The notes under the pieces are model-generated. The model was not told the DNA's origin. It worked only from the letters and a program-made list of their open reading frames with translations, and ran no database searches. From Helicobacter cappadocius (GTDB taxonomy: Bacteria; Campylobacterota; Campylobacteria; Campylobacterales; Helicobacteraceae), in assembly GCF_030688855.1 (NCBI RefSeq), contig NZ_JAUYZK010000005.1, positions 62,001 to 126,000 of the forward strand: a DNA stretch of 64,000 nucleotides, read 5' to 3'. The translations under genes and the position numbers were made by a program. Positions 26,728 through 35,455 of this stretch are shown here, in pieces. The first letter of the stretch is position 1. Each line of letters starts with the position of its first letter.

Positions 26728-27749
26728 ACTTCGATATATTCTAATAATCTTAGGTTAAACCCACTTATAGCATTATATTCACGACTGCTATTAGAGCTAA
26801 TGAGTTTAAAATCAGAGATATCCAATAATCTTAGCATCTGTGCACCGATTCCAAAACCTTTGATTACATCAGAGTGATTCATATCATCGTTTATAAATAT
26901 AATATAGCCACCTTCTTGCTTGATTTTGATAATGGAACGCATCAAGTATTCGTATGCTTGTGTATTACTCAATAATTCATAATCTGTCGTGATTTTGTGG
27001 AATCGTATAATAGGGGTTTTGCTATTGCCAATTTTAAAGGCATAATGACATCTTTTCAGATGATCTTTAAAGGTAATTTTTTCGCACATTGTGTCTAGAA
27101 AATCTACTTTTTCTTTTGAAATGATTTCAATCAAAATTTCATGTTGAAGTCTATAGCTAATAAGATCTGAAACATAGAGGATTTTTAGATTGTGTTTTTG
27201 GGCAAAATCTATTAAAAATTTATCCCCTCTTTTTGCCATCGTGCCATCTTCTTTCATAATTTCGCAAATTACGCTCACTGGTTTTAATCCAGCAATCTTG
27301 CAAATATCTACACTTGCTTCAGTGTGCCCTGTTCTCACTAAAACCCCACCGTCTTTTGCTATCAAAGGGAATATGTGACCAGGTTTGACAAAGTCATCAG
27401 GAGCGGTGTTTTCATCGCACATTAACCGGATGGTTAGATCACGTTCAAATGCAGATATACCTGTTTTAGCTTCTTTTGCATCTATAGAGACCGTAAAGGC
27501 AGTCTCATGATTAGAGCTATTGTTGCTAACCATCGGAGGAAGATCAAGTTTTTGAGCGATTTCTTTAGTGATAGAGACACAGATAAGTCCCCTAGCTTCT
27601 TGTGCCATGAAGTTGATTTTTTCCGGAGTTGAAAAAATACCTGCCATTACCAAGTCACCCTCATTTTCTCTATCTTCATCATCCATAACAATAATCATCT
27701 CACCATTTTTTATTGCATCTATAGCCTCTTTTACTCGCTCTAAAGACAT
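26724..27749 (-). CDS. ribB: 3,4-dihydroxy-2-butanone 4-phosphate synthase with a degenerate GTP cyclohydrolase II-like C-terminus
   Basis: A 341-aa two-domain riboflavin enzyme. Residues 1-205 are a complete DHBP synthase: MDDEDRENEGDLVMAG, RGLICVSIT, FVKPGHIFPLIAKDGGVLVRTGHTEA. Residues 206-341 align by position with GTP cyclohydrolase II of RibBA fusions, but the zinc-binding Cys cluster and the catalytic motif are missing. Only the butanone half is expected to be active, so a separate ribA is needed elsewhere. A similar situation is known for the H. pylori protein. Confidence 0.9.
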   Translation of the reverse strand: MSLERVKEAIDAIKNGEMIIVMDDEDRENEGDLVMAGIFSTPEKINFMAQEARGLICVSITKEIAQKLDLPPMVSNNSSNHETAFTVSIDAKEAKTGISAFERDLTIRLMCDENTAPDDFVKPGHIFPLIAKDGGVLVRTGHTEASVDICKIAGLKPVSVICEIMKEDGTMAKRGDKFLIDFAQKHNLKILYVSDLISYRLQHEILIEIISKEKVDFLDTMCEKITFKDHLKRCHYAFKIGNSKTPIIRFHKITTDYELLSNTQAYEYLMRSIIKIKQEGGYIIFINDDMNHSDVIKGFGIGAQMLRLLDISDFKLISSNSSREYNAISGFNLRLLEYIEV

Positions 27750-27801
27750 CCATTTTCCTTCATCTATTTTGTATTGTAATTATACCTTAAGATTATTTTT
27801 A

Positions 27802-27830
27802 TTGACAATATTTGATAAAACTACTATAAT
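27802..27830 (+). promoter_or_regulatory. Consensus promoter of the tRNA-Gln/tRNA-fMet unit
   Basis: TTGACA (27802-27807), a 17-bp spacer, then TATAAT (27825-27830), both perfect. A GC-rich discriminator (GCCC) follows, as is usual for stable-RNA promoters. It ends 34 bases before tRNA-Gln and is the only full -35/-10 consensus I found in the window. Confidence 0.9.
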
Positions 27831-27864
27831 TCTGCCCTCAATAGATTTTATTGAATTTGTTTAT

Positions 27865-27939
27865 TGGGGTATCGCCAAGCGGTAAGGCACCTGGTTTTGG
27901 TCCAGGCATTCAGAGGTTCGAATCCTTTTACCCCAGCCA
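27865..27939 (+). tRNA. tRNA-Gln (anticodon TTG)
   Basis: A 75-nt cloverleaf. Acceptor arms TGGGGTA and TACCCCA pair fully; the anticodon stem CCTGG/CCAGG holds TTTTGGT with anticodon TTG; the T arm contains GGTTCGAATCC. Discriminator G and an encoded CCA end. Confidence 0.97.
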
Positions 27940-27980
27940 ATTTTTGAAATATTCTGATTTTAATCAAAAAAGAATCTTAT

Positions 27981-28057
<77 letters not shown>

Positions 28058-28228
28058 TCTAACTTCTTCCATTCATCTTCATTCATAGTATATTGTATCC
28101 CATTCATTTCGTGTGTATAAGCCATTTATGTTTGTTAAAATTTATTTATTTTATATTATTTCACAAGGGTTAATTTTGCTTGTAATGATTATGGATTATA
28201 AAATTAAATTAATAGGGAGTCAATGGTT

Positions 28229-28732
28229 TTAACTTGAAGACGGTATTGGCTTTTGTGCCAAAGATAGATCGATATGACAATATCCGCGAGGGTTTTTTTG
28301 TAGATATTTTTGATGATATTCTTCAGCTAGATAATAGTTTTTGAGTTCTTTTATTTCTGTTTGTATGGGTTTATTATAGAGTGGTTGTAATTTTTGGACG
28401 AAATCCTTACATCTTTGAAGCGTGTCTAAATTTTGAGTATAAATACCACTTCTATATTGAGTTCCAATGTCATTACCTTGCCTATTAATGCTAGTGGGAT
28501 TGATGATGGAAAAAAATCGCTTAAGGATTTCTTCTAAAGAAAGGATTTCTTCATCATAAAAAAGTTCTAATGCTTCTACGGCACCGCTTTTTCCACTACA
28601 CACTAATTCGTAGCTAGGGTTTATTATATTTGAGTTTGCATACCCCACACTTGTTTTTTTTACGCCTTCTAAAAGATCAAAATACCCTTGAACTCCCCAG
28701 AAACAGCCTCCTGCTAGATAGATACTTTTCAA
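28229..28732 (-). CDS. msrA: Peptide methionine-S-sulfoxide reductase MsrA
   Basis: Reduces the S form of methionine sulfoxide in proteins. The 167-aa protein has the catalytic GCFWGVQGYF near the N-terminus, VGYANS, GTQYRSGIYT and EEYHQKYLQKNP. H. pylori carries an MsrA-MsrB fusion of about twice this length; here the frame ends after the MsrA domain with no MsrB adjoining. The gene is alone, divergent from mqnD. Confidence 0.94.
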   Translation of the reverse strand: MKSIYLAGGCFWGVQGYFDLLEGVKKTSVGYANSNIINPSYELVCSGKSGAVEALELFYDEEILSLEEILKRFFSIINPTSINRQGNDIGTQYRSGIYTQNLDTLQRCKDFVQKLQPLYNKPIQTEIKELKNYYLAEEYHQKYLQKNPRGYCHIDLSLAQKPIPSSS

Positions 28733-28796
28733 TATTATGTCCTCTTATTTGTTTTGATTCTGTAATATTGTACCAAAAGTTAATCAAGGAGAAGAA

Positions 28797-29657
28797 ATGA
28801 TTAGTGTGGCTCATAGTCCTGATGCCGATGATTTATTTATGTATTATGCAATCGTGTTTGGTTGGGTAGATAGTTCTTTGGGAGATCGATTTTCTAATGT
28901 AGCACTGGATATACAAACACTTAATGAAGCGACCATAAAAGGCACATATGATGTGAGTGCAATTTCATTTGGAGTATATCCTTTTGTAAGTGATGATTTC
29001 GCATTATTGCGCACAGGGGTAAGTTTTGGACAGGGATATGGTCCTAAGCTTATAAAGAAAAAAACAACCTATTTAAAGAAAGATTTTAAGGTTGCTTTAA
29101 GTGGAAGGCACACAACCAATGCTATCATTTTCTCTTTAGCATATCCAAATGCTAAAATTGTGTATAAAAATTTCCTAGAGATAGAAGACGCTGTGCTTAG
29201 TGGTGAGGTTGATGCAGGAGTGCTTATACACGAATCTATTTTAAATTTTAACTCTGAACTTGAGGTATATAGGGAGATTTGGGATGTATGGTGCGAACAA
29301 GCAGGAGGAGAGCTTCCTCTACCATTAGGTGGCATGGCACTAAGACGCTCTATTCCACTTAATAAGGCCATTGATATTGAAGCTACTTTGACGAAAGCCG
29401 TAAATGTAGCTGTTAAAAATAAAAAAACCCTCTCAAAAATGTTGATGGAGAGAGGGATTATCCGTGTGAATGAAAAAGAACTTGATACTTATCTTAACTT
29501 GTATGCCAATGATGATTCTATAAGCTTGAGTGAGAGCCAAAAAAAAGGCATTGATAGGCTTTTTGAACTAGGATTTAAAGCTGGGATTTATGATAAGTTG
29601 ATCAAATGTGAGGATTACTTCATCCCCACAGAATATAAAGAGATTAGAAATTCTTGA
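28797..29657 (+). CDS. mqnD: 1,4-dihydroxy-6-naphthoate synthase MqnD
   Basis: Enzyme of the futalosine route to menaquinone, the only quinone route expected in Helicobacter and Campylobacter. The 286-aa periplasmic-binding-protein-like fold shows AHSPDADDLFMYYAI, ISFGVYPFVSDD, LLRTGVSFGQGYGPKLI and VDAGVLIHES, all MqnD landmarks, and not those of MqnA. AAGGAG lies 5 bases before the ATG. The other mqn genes are not in this window. Confidence 0.9.
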   Translation: MISVAHSPDADDLFMYYAIVFGWVDSSLGDRFSNVALDIQTLNEATIKGTYDVSAISFGVYPFVSDDFALLRTGVSFGQGYGPKLIKKKTTYLKKDFKVALSGRHTTNAIIFSLAYPNAKIVYKNFLEIEDAVLSGEVDAGVLIHESILNFNSELEVYREIWDVWCEQAGGELPLPLGGMALRRSIPLNKAIDIEATLTKAVNVAVKNKKTLSKMLMERGIIRVNEKELDTYLNLYANDDSISLSESQKKGIDRLFELGFKAGIYDKLIKCEDYFIPTEYKEIRNS

Positions 29658-29669
29658 TTCTAAGAATTT
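29648..29669. terminator. Hairpin between convergent mqnD and the quinone reductase gene
   Basis: AAATTCTT, a 6-base loop, AAGAATTT: a perfect 8-bp AT-rich stem spanning both stop codons. It could end transcription from both sides; the T run is short. Confidence 0.5.
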
Positions 29670-30178
29670 ATGAGGATTTTTTGATAATCGCTAGTTGCCT
29701 TTGATAGTTCTTCATTTGTAATTCCCATCGCATTATATACACCAAATACATCTTGTGGCTTCATGTTCATGTAACTAGCGGACATATTCATCGGCATAAG
29801 TATTTCATCAATACTCTTTTGATTTCTGCCATCAGAAGTGTATTTTTCTTTTGGACTTCCTATAGAGGTAATGATTTGAAAAGTTTTTCCTGATAACATT
29901 TTTGGGTTTTTCCCATATAAAATGGAGCTGAAAACAACATCTTGCCATTCTTTTAGTATGCTAGGTGAGCTAAACCAGTATAGAGGAAACTGAAATACGA
30001 TTTTATCGTGAGATTTTAGCAACTCTATTTCTTTTAAAGCATCGATTTTGCCATCGGGATAAATTTCATGAAGGTTATGTAATGTAATATCTGAAGTGTT
30101 TTTTATGCTTTCACAGAGTGCTTTGTTGATTTTTGAGCTTTTAATATTGGGATGAGCGAGTATAATAAGTGTTTTCAC
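29660..30178 (-). CDS. Flavodoxin-fold NAD(P)H quinone oxidoreductase (KefF/MdaB-like)
   Basis: A 172-aa soluble protein with the start LIILAHPNIKSSKINKAL and FQFPLYWFSSPSILKEWQDVVF, the FMN-binding and active-site regions of the KefF/YwrO/MdaB branch of flavodoxin-like oxidoreductases. A two-electron quinone reductase role is likely. No kefC-type potassium channel is adjacent, so a KefF function is not supported. GTG start. It may share a transcript with the thiE-like gene 46 bases upstream. Confidence 0.85.
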   Translation of the reverse strand: MKTLIILAHPNIKSSKINKALCESIKNTSDITLHNLHEIYPDGKIDALKEIELLKSHDKIVFQFPLYWFSSPSILKEWQDVVFSSILYGKNPKMLSGKTFQIITSIGSPKEKYTSDGRNQKSIDEILMPMNMSASYMNMKPQDVFGVYNAMGITNEELSKATSDYQKILINS

Positions 30179-30224
30179 AAATGTCCTTTAAACTTAGTTA
30201 GACAATGATTCTAGCAGATTATAG

Positions 30225-30815
30225 TTATCTTTTAGCATTCTTTATATTTTGAAAGTATCTAATAGAAGCAAATCCTTTTACACCAGTGGATTCTATCTGT
30301 GAAACTTGATCTTGACAGATGATTCCTCCGAGTGCAAATAAGGAGTTTTTGATAATTGGACTCAGTCCTTGTAAATATTCTATTCCTAGTGGTTTTCCCT
30401 TATTTGGGGTATTGAAAATAGGACTTAAGGTAATAAAATTCACACCAGCATCAATAGCTTTTTGGGCTTCATTGGCACAATGAGAACTATAGAATACGGA
30501 TAATTTTTCATCCAGAGCTTTTTTTATGGTGTGTAGATTTGTGCCTTTTATATGAATGCCTTGTATATTGTAAATTTTTGCAAGTTCAATACTTGTCTCC
30601 GTATTTTTAAGATTTATAAAACTTTGGATTTTGTTTTTTTTACACCATTTAGCAAAAATATCAATCAAATCATTAGAAAAAATCATCGTATCTCTAAAAC
30701 ATGCTTTGTCAATATGATAAGATGAGGAAATATTTTTTAGATTTTCAGAAAAACCAAGCACTGAATTGTTTTCATAAAGAGAAGGAGAGGTTATAAAGTA
30801 AGATTGCAACTTCAA
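30225..30815 (-). CDS. Thiamine phosphate synthase / thiazole tautomerase family protein (ThiE/TenI)
   Basis: A 196-aa TIM-barrel protein. The family is shown by FYSSHCANEAQKAIDAG, the pyrophosphate loop LSPIFNTPNKGKPLG, and ALGGI. The usual ThiE metal-binding LGQxD stretch is replaced by IHIKGTN, and the sequence is short, so it may be TenI-like rather than a true ThiE. It overlaps the small membrane gene upstream (ATGA). ThiG is 5 kb away, so thiamine genes are scattered. Confidence 0.75.
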   Translation of the reverse strand: MKLQSYFITSPSLYENNSVLGFSENLKNISSSYHIDKACFRDTMIFSNDLIDIFAKWCKKNKIQSFINLKNTETSIELAKIYNIQGIHIKGTNLHTIKKALDEKLSVFYSSHCANEAQKAIDAGVNFITLSPIFNTPNKGKPLGIEYLQGLSPIIKNSLFALGGIICQDQVSQIESTGVKGFASIRYFQNIKNAKR

Positions 30816-31021
30816 GATTGGTTTTTTAAAAGAATGCTTAGCACTTTGGCAATTATAGAAAAAAAACTAAAAATCCCAAAAAAAGTCAAAGCTAGAATAA
30901 AAGATAATAAGGGGTTAAAATCTCTAAGAAAAAAAAGACAGGCAATTCCCCCCAAAATGCCAATTCCTCCAAAGAGTCCAGTAAAGAACTCTAAGAATTT
31001 GATAAGAGTAGTTTTTTTCAT
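30812..31021 (-). CDS. Small two-helix membrane protein
   Basis: A 69-aa protein starting MKKTTLIKFLEFFTG, with two hydrophobic helices (about residues 12-31 and 38-62) and a short basic end. It begins 3 bases after the atpB stop and overlaps the thiE-like gene by 4 bases. No domain recognised. Position after atpB hints at a link to the ATP synthase operon, but it does not resemble AtpI or the c subunit. Confidence 0.7.
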   Translation of the reverse strand: MKKTTLIKFLEFFTGLFGGIGILGGIACLFFLRDFNPLLSFILALTFFGIFSFFSIIAKVLSILLKNQS

Positions 31022-31024
31022 AAA

Positions 31025-31711
31025 TTATAAATAATCTTGCTCTTCAACTAAGACTGCTCCAGCAAGATAAACATAAGTTAGTATCATAAATACAAATGCC
31101 TGAAGAACACCCATAAAAATGAGGATTGCAAAAGGTGCGATAGGAATAATCCATGGTACGAGCATTAGCATAACTAACAAAAACATATCATCGCCTTTGA
31201 TGTTTCCAAAAAGTCTGAAAGATAAGGATATGATACGAGAAAGATGAGAGATGATCTCAATAGGAAACATTAGAGGAGAAAGCCACTTTACAGGACCCAT
31301 AAAATGGACTATATAGTGAAAAACACCCTGAGCTTTGATGCCTTCATAATGATAATAGAAAAATACAACCAATGCCAAAACAAGCGTAAAACTCCAACTA
31401 GAAGTAGGGGCTTCAAATCCAGGTATAATACCTATCATATTGCAGAAGAATACATAGATTCCAATTGTTCCTGCGAGTGGAAAATATTTTCTAGCAAGTT
31501 TTTCACCAATAACATCTTTTGCGATAAGCAACATACCACCAATAACAGTTTCATATAGATTTTGAATCCCAGAAGGAACAACCTTCATTCTAGTGGTAGC
31601 TAGTTTGGCTGTAGCTATCGTGATAATCGCACATAAAATGGTATAAAAACCAATAATAAAATCGTGATCGGGGTTGATTAAACCTGCAAATGTGAAAAGT
31701 CTGTGTTCCAT
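31025..31711 (-). CDS. atpB: ATP synthase F0 subunit a
   Basis: Proton channel half of the F0 motor, 228 aa, with about five to six helices. The essential Arg lies in [15 protein letters not shown], and the last helices read [18 protein letters not shown]. The start is taken at MEHRLFTF, with GAGG 6 bases upstream; four further codons upstream are open but unlikely. As in H. pylori, atpB is away from the other ATP synthase genes. Confidence 0.95.
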   Translation of the reverse strand: MEHRLFTFAGLINPDHDFIIGFYTILCAIITIATAKLATTRMKVVPSGIQNLYETVIGGMLLIAKDVIGEKLARKYFPLAGTIGIYVFFCNMIGIIPGFEAPTSSWSFTLVLALVVFFYYHYEGIKAQGVFHYIVHFMGPVKWLSPLMFPIEIISHLSRIISLSFRLFGNIKGDDMFLLVMLMLVPWIIPIAPFAILIFMGVLQAFVFMILTYVYLAGAVLVEEQDYL

Positions 31712-31797
31712 ATGAAACCTCATTTAGTTGTTTTTGATAGGGATATTCTAGCTAATTTATTTTTAAGTATCAATTAATAATCTCCAAAAATGAGTAG

Positions 31798-32304
31798 TCA
31801 TTTTTTAATGATAGAAGGTTTTTTTACAATGGTTGTACTGCAAAGAATATCATGAAGGCATTTTTTATCTTTTCGAAAAAAAGGAGTGAGAATACCCACA
31901 AAAATTGCTATTCCAAATATCCAGATAAAAAATCTTATCAGGGCTCTAAAAAATCCTACTTTTCTTCCATTATCTCTTATGATAGCTAATTGCATATATC
32001 TAAAACCAGGAGTTTGAGAGGATAGTGAGATAAATAGTGCAGAAATAATCCCATATAGCAGCACACAAGCAAAAATACTTTTTTGATCATGCCGAAATTT
32101 TTCTGCACTGCCTAATACAAAATAGGTGATAATGTAAAGAATAGGAGTATAAATCATAAACATATCTGTAATAAAAGCCTTAATTCTAGCAAAGGCATAA
32201 GTTTCCTTTAGGGTCTGTATAATAGGAGATTTTTTATCCAAACTAGGAGTTTGTGAGATATTTTTTTGATTTTTGATTTTTCGCCATCGATACTTTGAAC
32301 TCAA
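31798..32304 (-). CDS. RDD-domain membrane protein
   Basis: A 168-aa membrane protein with the RDD signature: ARIKAFITDMFMIY at the first helix (Arg and Asp in place) and QTPGFRYMQLAIIRDNGRKVGFFRALIRFF later. About three to four helices. TTG start with AGGA 6 bases before. It sits directly after pyrE, as the RDD gene HP1258 does in H. pylori from memory. Some RDD proteins are sodium-proton antiporters; the role here is unknown. Confidence 0.85.
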   Translation of the reverse strand: MSSKYRWRKIKNQKNISQTPSLDKKSPIIQTLKETYAFARIKAFITDMFMIYTPILYIITYFVLGSAEKFRHDQKSIFACVLLYGIISALFISLSSQTPGFRYMQLAIIRDNGRKVGFFRALIRFFIWIFGIAIFVGILTPFFRKDKKCLHDILCSTTIVKKPSIIKK

Positions 32305-32312
32305 GATATATC

Positions 32313-32927
32313 CTAGTTTCCTCTACTGCCGGGTTTAATTGCCTTACTTCCATCTTTACACAAAGGACAATCTTTTGGATCATACATATTGAAAATAAAA
32401 TCTTCTAATGCAAACAAAGGTACATTTTCAGGAAGTTTGGATTCGGGTTTTCTCTGTAAGTTAGATCCAACTCTTTTACAAAATCCCCTATTAGCAAGTC
32501 CTGCATAAGCAACAACCTCTCCGTTTTGTGCTTGGATACATTGAGCTGCTTCAAGTGCAGAACCCCCTGTTGTGATAATATCTTCGCAAATAAGAACTTT
32601 TTCATTTGGTTTGACTTCAAAACCTCTTCGCAAGGTCATTACACCTTCAATACGTTCTGTAAAAATAAATCTTACACCAAGTGCTCTGGCGAGTTCATAC
32701 CCTGCAAGAATTCCACCAAGTGCAGGAGAACAGACACAATCTACAACTAATCCATAATCTTTTATTTGATTGCTTAATGCTTCTGCTAGGGTTTGTGCTA
32801 CATCTGGTTTTTCTAGCACCTTTGCTGATTGCAGATAATGGTCAGAATGATTACCGCTACTGAGGAGAAAATGTCCTTGAAGGAGAGCATCGGCATCCAT
32901 ATAGTATTTTCTAATATCAATATCCAT
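32313..32927 (-). CDS. pyrE: Orotate phosphoribosyltransferase
   Basis: Pyrimidine synthesis: orotate plus PRPP to OMP. The 204-aa protein has the PRPP-binding [17 protein letters not shown] and [18 protein letters not shown]. The C-terminus adds a CPLC segment ([19 protein letters not shown]) seen in the longer PyrE variants. It is part of the frr-pyrE-RDD run. Confidence 0.95.
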   Translation of the reverse strand: MDIDIRKYYMDADALLQGHFLLSSGNHSDHYLQSAKVLEKPDVAQTLAEALSNQIKDYGLVVDCVCSPALGGILAGYELARALGVRFIFTERIEGVMTLRRGFEVKPNEKVLICEDIITTGGSALEAAQCIQAQNGEVVAYAGLANRGFCKRVGSNLQRKPESKLPENVPLFALEDFIFNMYDPKDCPLCKDGSKAIKPGSRGN

Positions 32928-32968
32928 AGATTTCCCTTTGAAGTTTATCTTTTTGTAAAATAATTGGT

Positions 32969-33526
32969 TTATACCTTCATTACATCTTCTTCTTTACGTT
33001 TTGTTATCTCATCTATTTTTTTTACATACTCATCAGTGTATTTTTGTATTTCATCAAAACCTTTTTTGCTTTCATCTTCTGTGATGTTTTTGTCTTTTTC
33101 TAGCTTCTTTATTTGATTGTTTGCATCTTGTCTGATATTTCTTATTGCTATTTTTGCTTTTTCACCCATAGATTTTGCCTCTTTGGCAATTTCTTTTCTT
33201 TGCTCTTGGGTCATTGGAGGAAAAAATAATTTAATTGAATCTCCATCAGAATTTGGATTTACGCCTATATTTGCTTCCTGTATTGCCCTTTCAATTTCTT
33301 TTAGAAGGTTTTTTTCCCAAGGGTTGATAACAATGGTTGTCGCATCTTGTGCTATAACTGAACCGACTTGATTTAAAGGGGTAGGGGTATCATAGTAGCT
33401 AACTCTAATATTATCTAGTATATTTATAGACACTTTTCCGCTTCTAAGTGTACCAAAGTCCCTATGAAGTGCTTCTAATGTTTTTTCCATATGGGATTTG
33501 GTATATGTATAAACGTCTTTTAGCAT
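32969..33526 (-). CDS. frr: Ribosome recycling factor
   Basis: Splits post-termination ribosomes together with EF-G. The 185-aa protein is full length, with [55 protein letters not shown] and the helical end. Lies between secG and pyrE, all leftward, in an order I know from H. pylori. Confidence 0.97.
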   Translation of the reverse strand: MLKDVYTYTKSHMEKTLEALHRDFGTLRSGKVSINILDNIRVSYYDTPTPLNQVGSVIAQDATTIVINPWEKNLLKEIERAIQEANIGVNPNSDGDSIKLFFPPMTQEQRKEIAKEAKSMGEKAKIAIRNIRQDANNQIKKLEKDKNITEDESKKGFDEIQKYTDEYVKKIDEITKRKEEDVMKV

Positions 33527-33538
33527 TTTCCTTATCCT

Positions 33539-33892
33539 TTATTTTGTTTCTTGTGCTGGAATATTGGGTGCTAAGGGTGCAATAGGCTTGACTGGCTCTA
33601 GCGTATTTAGCGGTGCAGCAGGGACTAAAGACTTTGTATTATGATTATCTAGGATGCTTTTATTGTGGGATTTGTTATAGATATAACCTAGTGAGATGGT
33701 GTTAATTAAAAACAAAAGACCCAAAAACATCGTTACTTTTGCCATAAAACCAGCTGGACCTTTTGCTCCAAAAACTGAATCATTACTCCCGCTATACACT
33801 CCAAGACCTATGCTTGAGCTTTTTTGTAGCAATACGACAGTAACAATTAAAACTGCCAAAATTATTTGAATCACAAGGAGTGCGTTGATCAT
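33539..33892 (-). CDS. secG: Preprotein translocase subunit SecG
   Basis: Small SecYEG component, 117 aa, with two membrane helices (LLVIQIILAVLIVTVVLLQ and about residues 50-70) joined by the conserved loop SSSIGLGVYSGSNDSVFGAKGPAGF. A Pro/Lys-rich cytoplasmic tail of about 45 residues extends it beyond E. coli SecG, as in other Campylobacterota. Confidence 0.95.
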   Translation of the reverse strand: MINALLVIQIILAVLIVTVVLLQKSSSIGLGVYSGSNDSVFGAKGPAGFMAKVTMFLGLLFLINTISLGYIYNKSHNKSILDNHNTKSLVPAAPLNTLEPVKPIAPLAPNIPAQETK

Positions 33893-33967
33893 TAAAATTC
33901 TCCAAATCAGTGTTATTTAGAATGTGATTTTACCAAAACTTTATTGATTACAATATAAAATTACAAA

Positions 33968-34696
33968 ATGATAGTCAGAATAAAAAACAAGAAGAAACTA
34001 AATTCTTTTGCAAAACAAGCTCATTCATACAAGCAATCATCATTGATCCAATCGCAAATTGTTCAGATGCTACTTGCTTCGTGCGATTTTACAAGTATTC
34101 ATAGGGTAATGGATATAGGTTGTGGATGTGGGGCTGTGGCGTTAGAGATAGATAAACTAGGGATAAAGGTAGATAAATTTTATGCTTTAGATATTGCACA
34201 TGAGATGATTTCTCAGCATCCAAAAAAAACAAAATATATTCCCCATATAGAACTGATTTGCGAAGATTTTGAGGAATTTGTTTTTGATAAGTATGATGTT
34301 GTTTTTGCAGCATCTTCTTTACAATGGGCACAGGATTTGGATTCTGTGATGTATAAAATTGCAAAATCTTCTCATATGGTTCGATTTGCTATTCATACAA
34401 ACAAAAGTTTAGATTCTGTCCATCGTTTTTTAGGGACATCTTCTCCATTGAGAGATAAAAAGTGCCTAGAATCTATTCTGCAGAAGTACTTTAATGGAAA
34501 GATATGGATAGAAAAACTAGAGCGAAATTTCACTAACAGACAAGATTTTTTGGGACATCTAAAAGAATCTGGACTTCTAGGTGGAGGAGTTTTGAATTTT
34601 TCTCAAGCTAGATATTTTAGAAACAATATCCCCTTTGCAAAGATAGAATATGAAGTTCTGATGTTTGCAGGGGTATCAAAATTTAGTTTTAGATAA
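33968..34696 (+). CDS. bioC: BioC-like methyltransferase
   Basis: A 242-aa SAM-dependent methyltransferase. N-terminal SFAKQAHSYKQSSLIQSQI matches the BioC start, the SAM loop is VMDIGCGCGAVALEIDKLG, and ASSLQWAQDLDSVM matches the post-II region of BioC. It would methylate malonyl-ACP to open biotin synthesis. It lies next to secG, where H. pylori has its bioC-annotated gene. No other bio gene is in the window. No clear ribosome site precedes the ATG. Confidence 0.75.
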   Translation: MIVRIKNKKKLNSFAKQAHSYKQSSLIQSQIVQMLLASCDFTSIHRVMDIGCGCGAVALEIDKLGIKVDKFYALDIAHEMISQHPKKTKYIPHIELICEDFEEFVFDKYDVVFAASSLQWAQDLDSVMYKIAKSSHMVRFAIHTNKSLDSVHRFLGTSSPLRDKKCLESILQKYFNGKIWIEKLERNFTNRQDFLGHLKESGLLGGGVLNFSQARYFRNNIPFAKIEYEVLMFAGVSKFSFR

Positions 34697-34717
34697 CTAA
34701 AAATCTTCTTTTTAGTT
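34695..34717. terminator. Bidirectional hairpin between bioC and the Lpp20-like gene
   Basis: AACTAAAAA, a 5-base loop TCTTC, TTTTTAGTT: a perfect 9-bp stem between two convergent genes, ending each side in A or T runs. Confidence 0.6.
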
Positions 34718-35251
34718 GGTTGATTTTTTACCATCTATGATTTCATCTACAGCTTCAGAAAGTGCTTTTGCAGCTGCTTTATCAACTGATTTACTTTTAG
34801 CTAGATTTTCTTCTAAAAGCTTTGTATCGAGTTTATCTACTTTTACAAGCACCCAAATAGTGCCATCTTTGCTTATCCATGTTTTAACTCGCTTTGATCC
34901 AGAAAGTGTTGTATTTACACTATTTCTAATTGCTTGGACAACTTCCTGAGATACATCATCTTCATTGCTAGTAGTAAGTTCTTTGTATTTGCTCTCAATC
35001 TGTGTAGCTATTTGACTAGCTATCTCTGCTCTAGCTGTATTTGTAGCCTGTGTAGTTGCAAAACCAACATTGTTATTTTTGATTTTTGCACTTGCTGTAG
35101 CGCTTAAAAGTTCTTTATCGCTATTTAAAACCCAATCAGGAGCATCTTCTAAACCATATGCGGAAACATTTCCTAATTGTTCGCCTTTACTAGCACAACC
35201 TGCAAAGATAGCGATAAGTACCAGAATGCTAAGAAAGTAAGCTTTTTTCAT
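34712..35251 (-). CDS. Lpp20-family outer-membrane lipoprotein
   Basis: A 179-aa lipoprotein. The signal peptide MKKAYFLSILVLIAIFAGC ends in a lipobox whose Cys19 would carry the lipid. The mature part matches Lpp20 of H. pylori (LPP20/LPP20-like domain): DAPDWVLN, SATASAKIKNN, AEIASQIATQIESKYKEL, and WVLVKVDK. The open frame runs 37 codons further upstream, but the lipoprotein start with AAGG before it is clearly right. It sits between bioC and trpS, a place where I do not recall it in H. pylori. Confidence 0.88.
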   Translation of the reverse strand: MKKAYFLSILVLIAIFAGCASKGEQLGNVSAYGLEDAPDWVLNSDKELLSATASAKIKNNNVGFATTQATNTARAEIASQIATQIESKYKELTTSNEDDVSQEVVQAIRNSVNTTLSGSKRVKTWISKDGTIWVLVKVDKLDTKLLEENLAKSKSVDKAAAKALSEAVDEIIDGKKSTN

Positions 35252-35413
35252 TATTTTGCCTTTTTTGTGAATTTGCTTTAGTTTGGAATATGAAAATGAT
35301 ATTGTCAAACTAAAAATCTTTGTCATTATAATTGTTTTTTTCACAGAATGCAATAAAAACAATTATATTTTTTATTTTCTGGTAGTTTTTTTGAATTTGT
35401 GTGGTTTGGAGTG

Positions 35414-35419
35414 TATAAT
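35414..35419 (+). promoter_or_regulatory. Extended -10 promoter of trpS
   Basis: TGTATAAT, extended -10, 37 bases before the trpS ATG. Confidence 0.55.
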
Positions 35420-35455
35420 TTAGTTTTTAAAATTTTATGCTTGGGAGGTTTGCCT

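Noticed and set aside
29660-30178. Naming the quinone reductase KefF
   Set aside because: KefF works with a KefC potassium channel; no such gene is near, and MdaB/YwrO proteins share the same motifs.
35280-35311. Imperfect inverted repeat AGTTTG...CAAACT upstream of the lipoprotein gene
   Set aside because: Short arms with mismatches in AT-rich DNA; not enough to call an operator.
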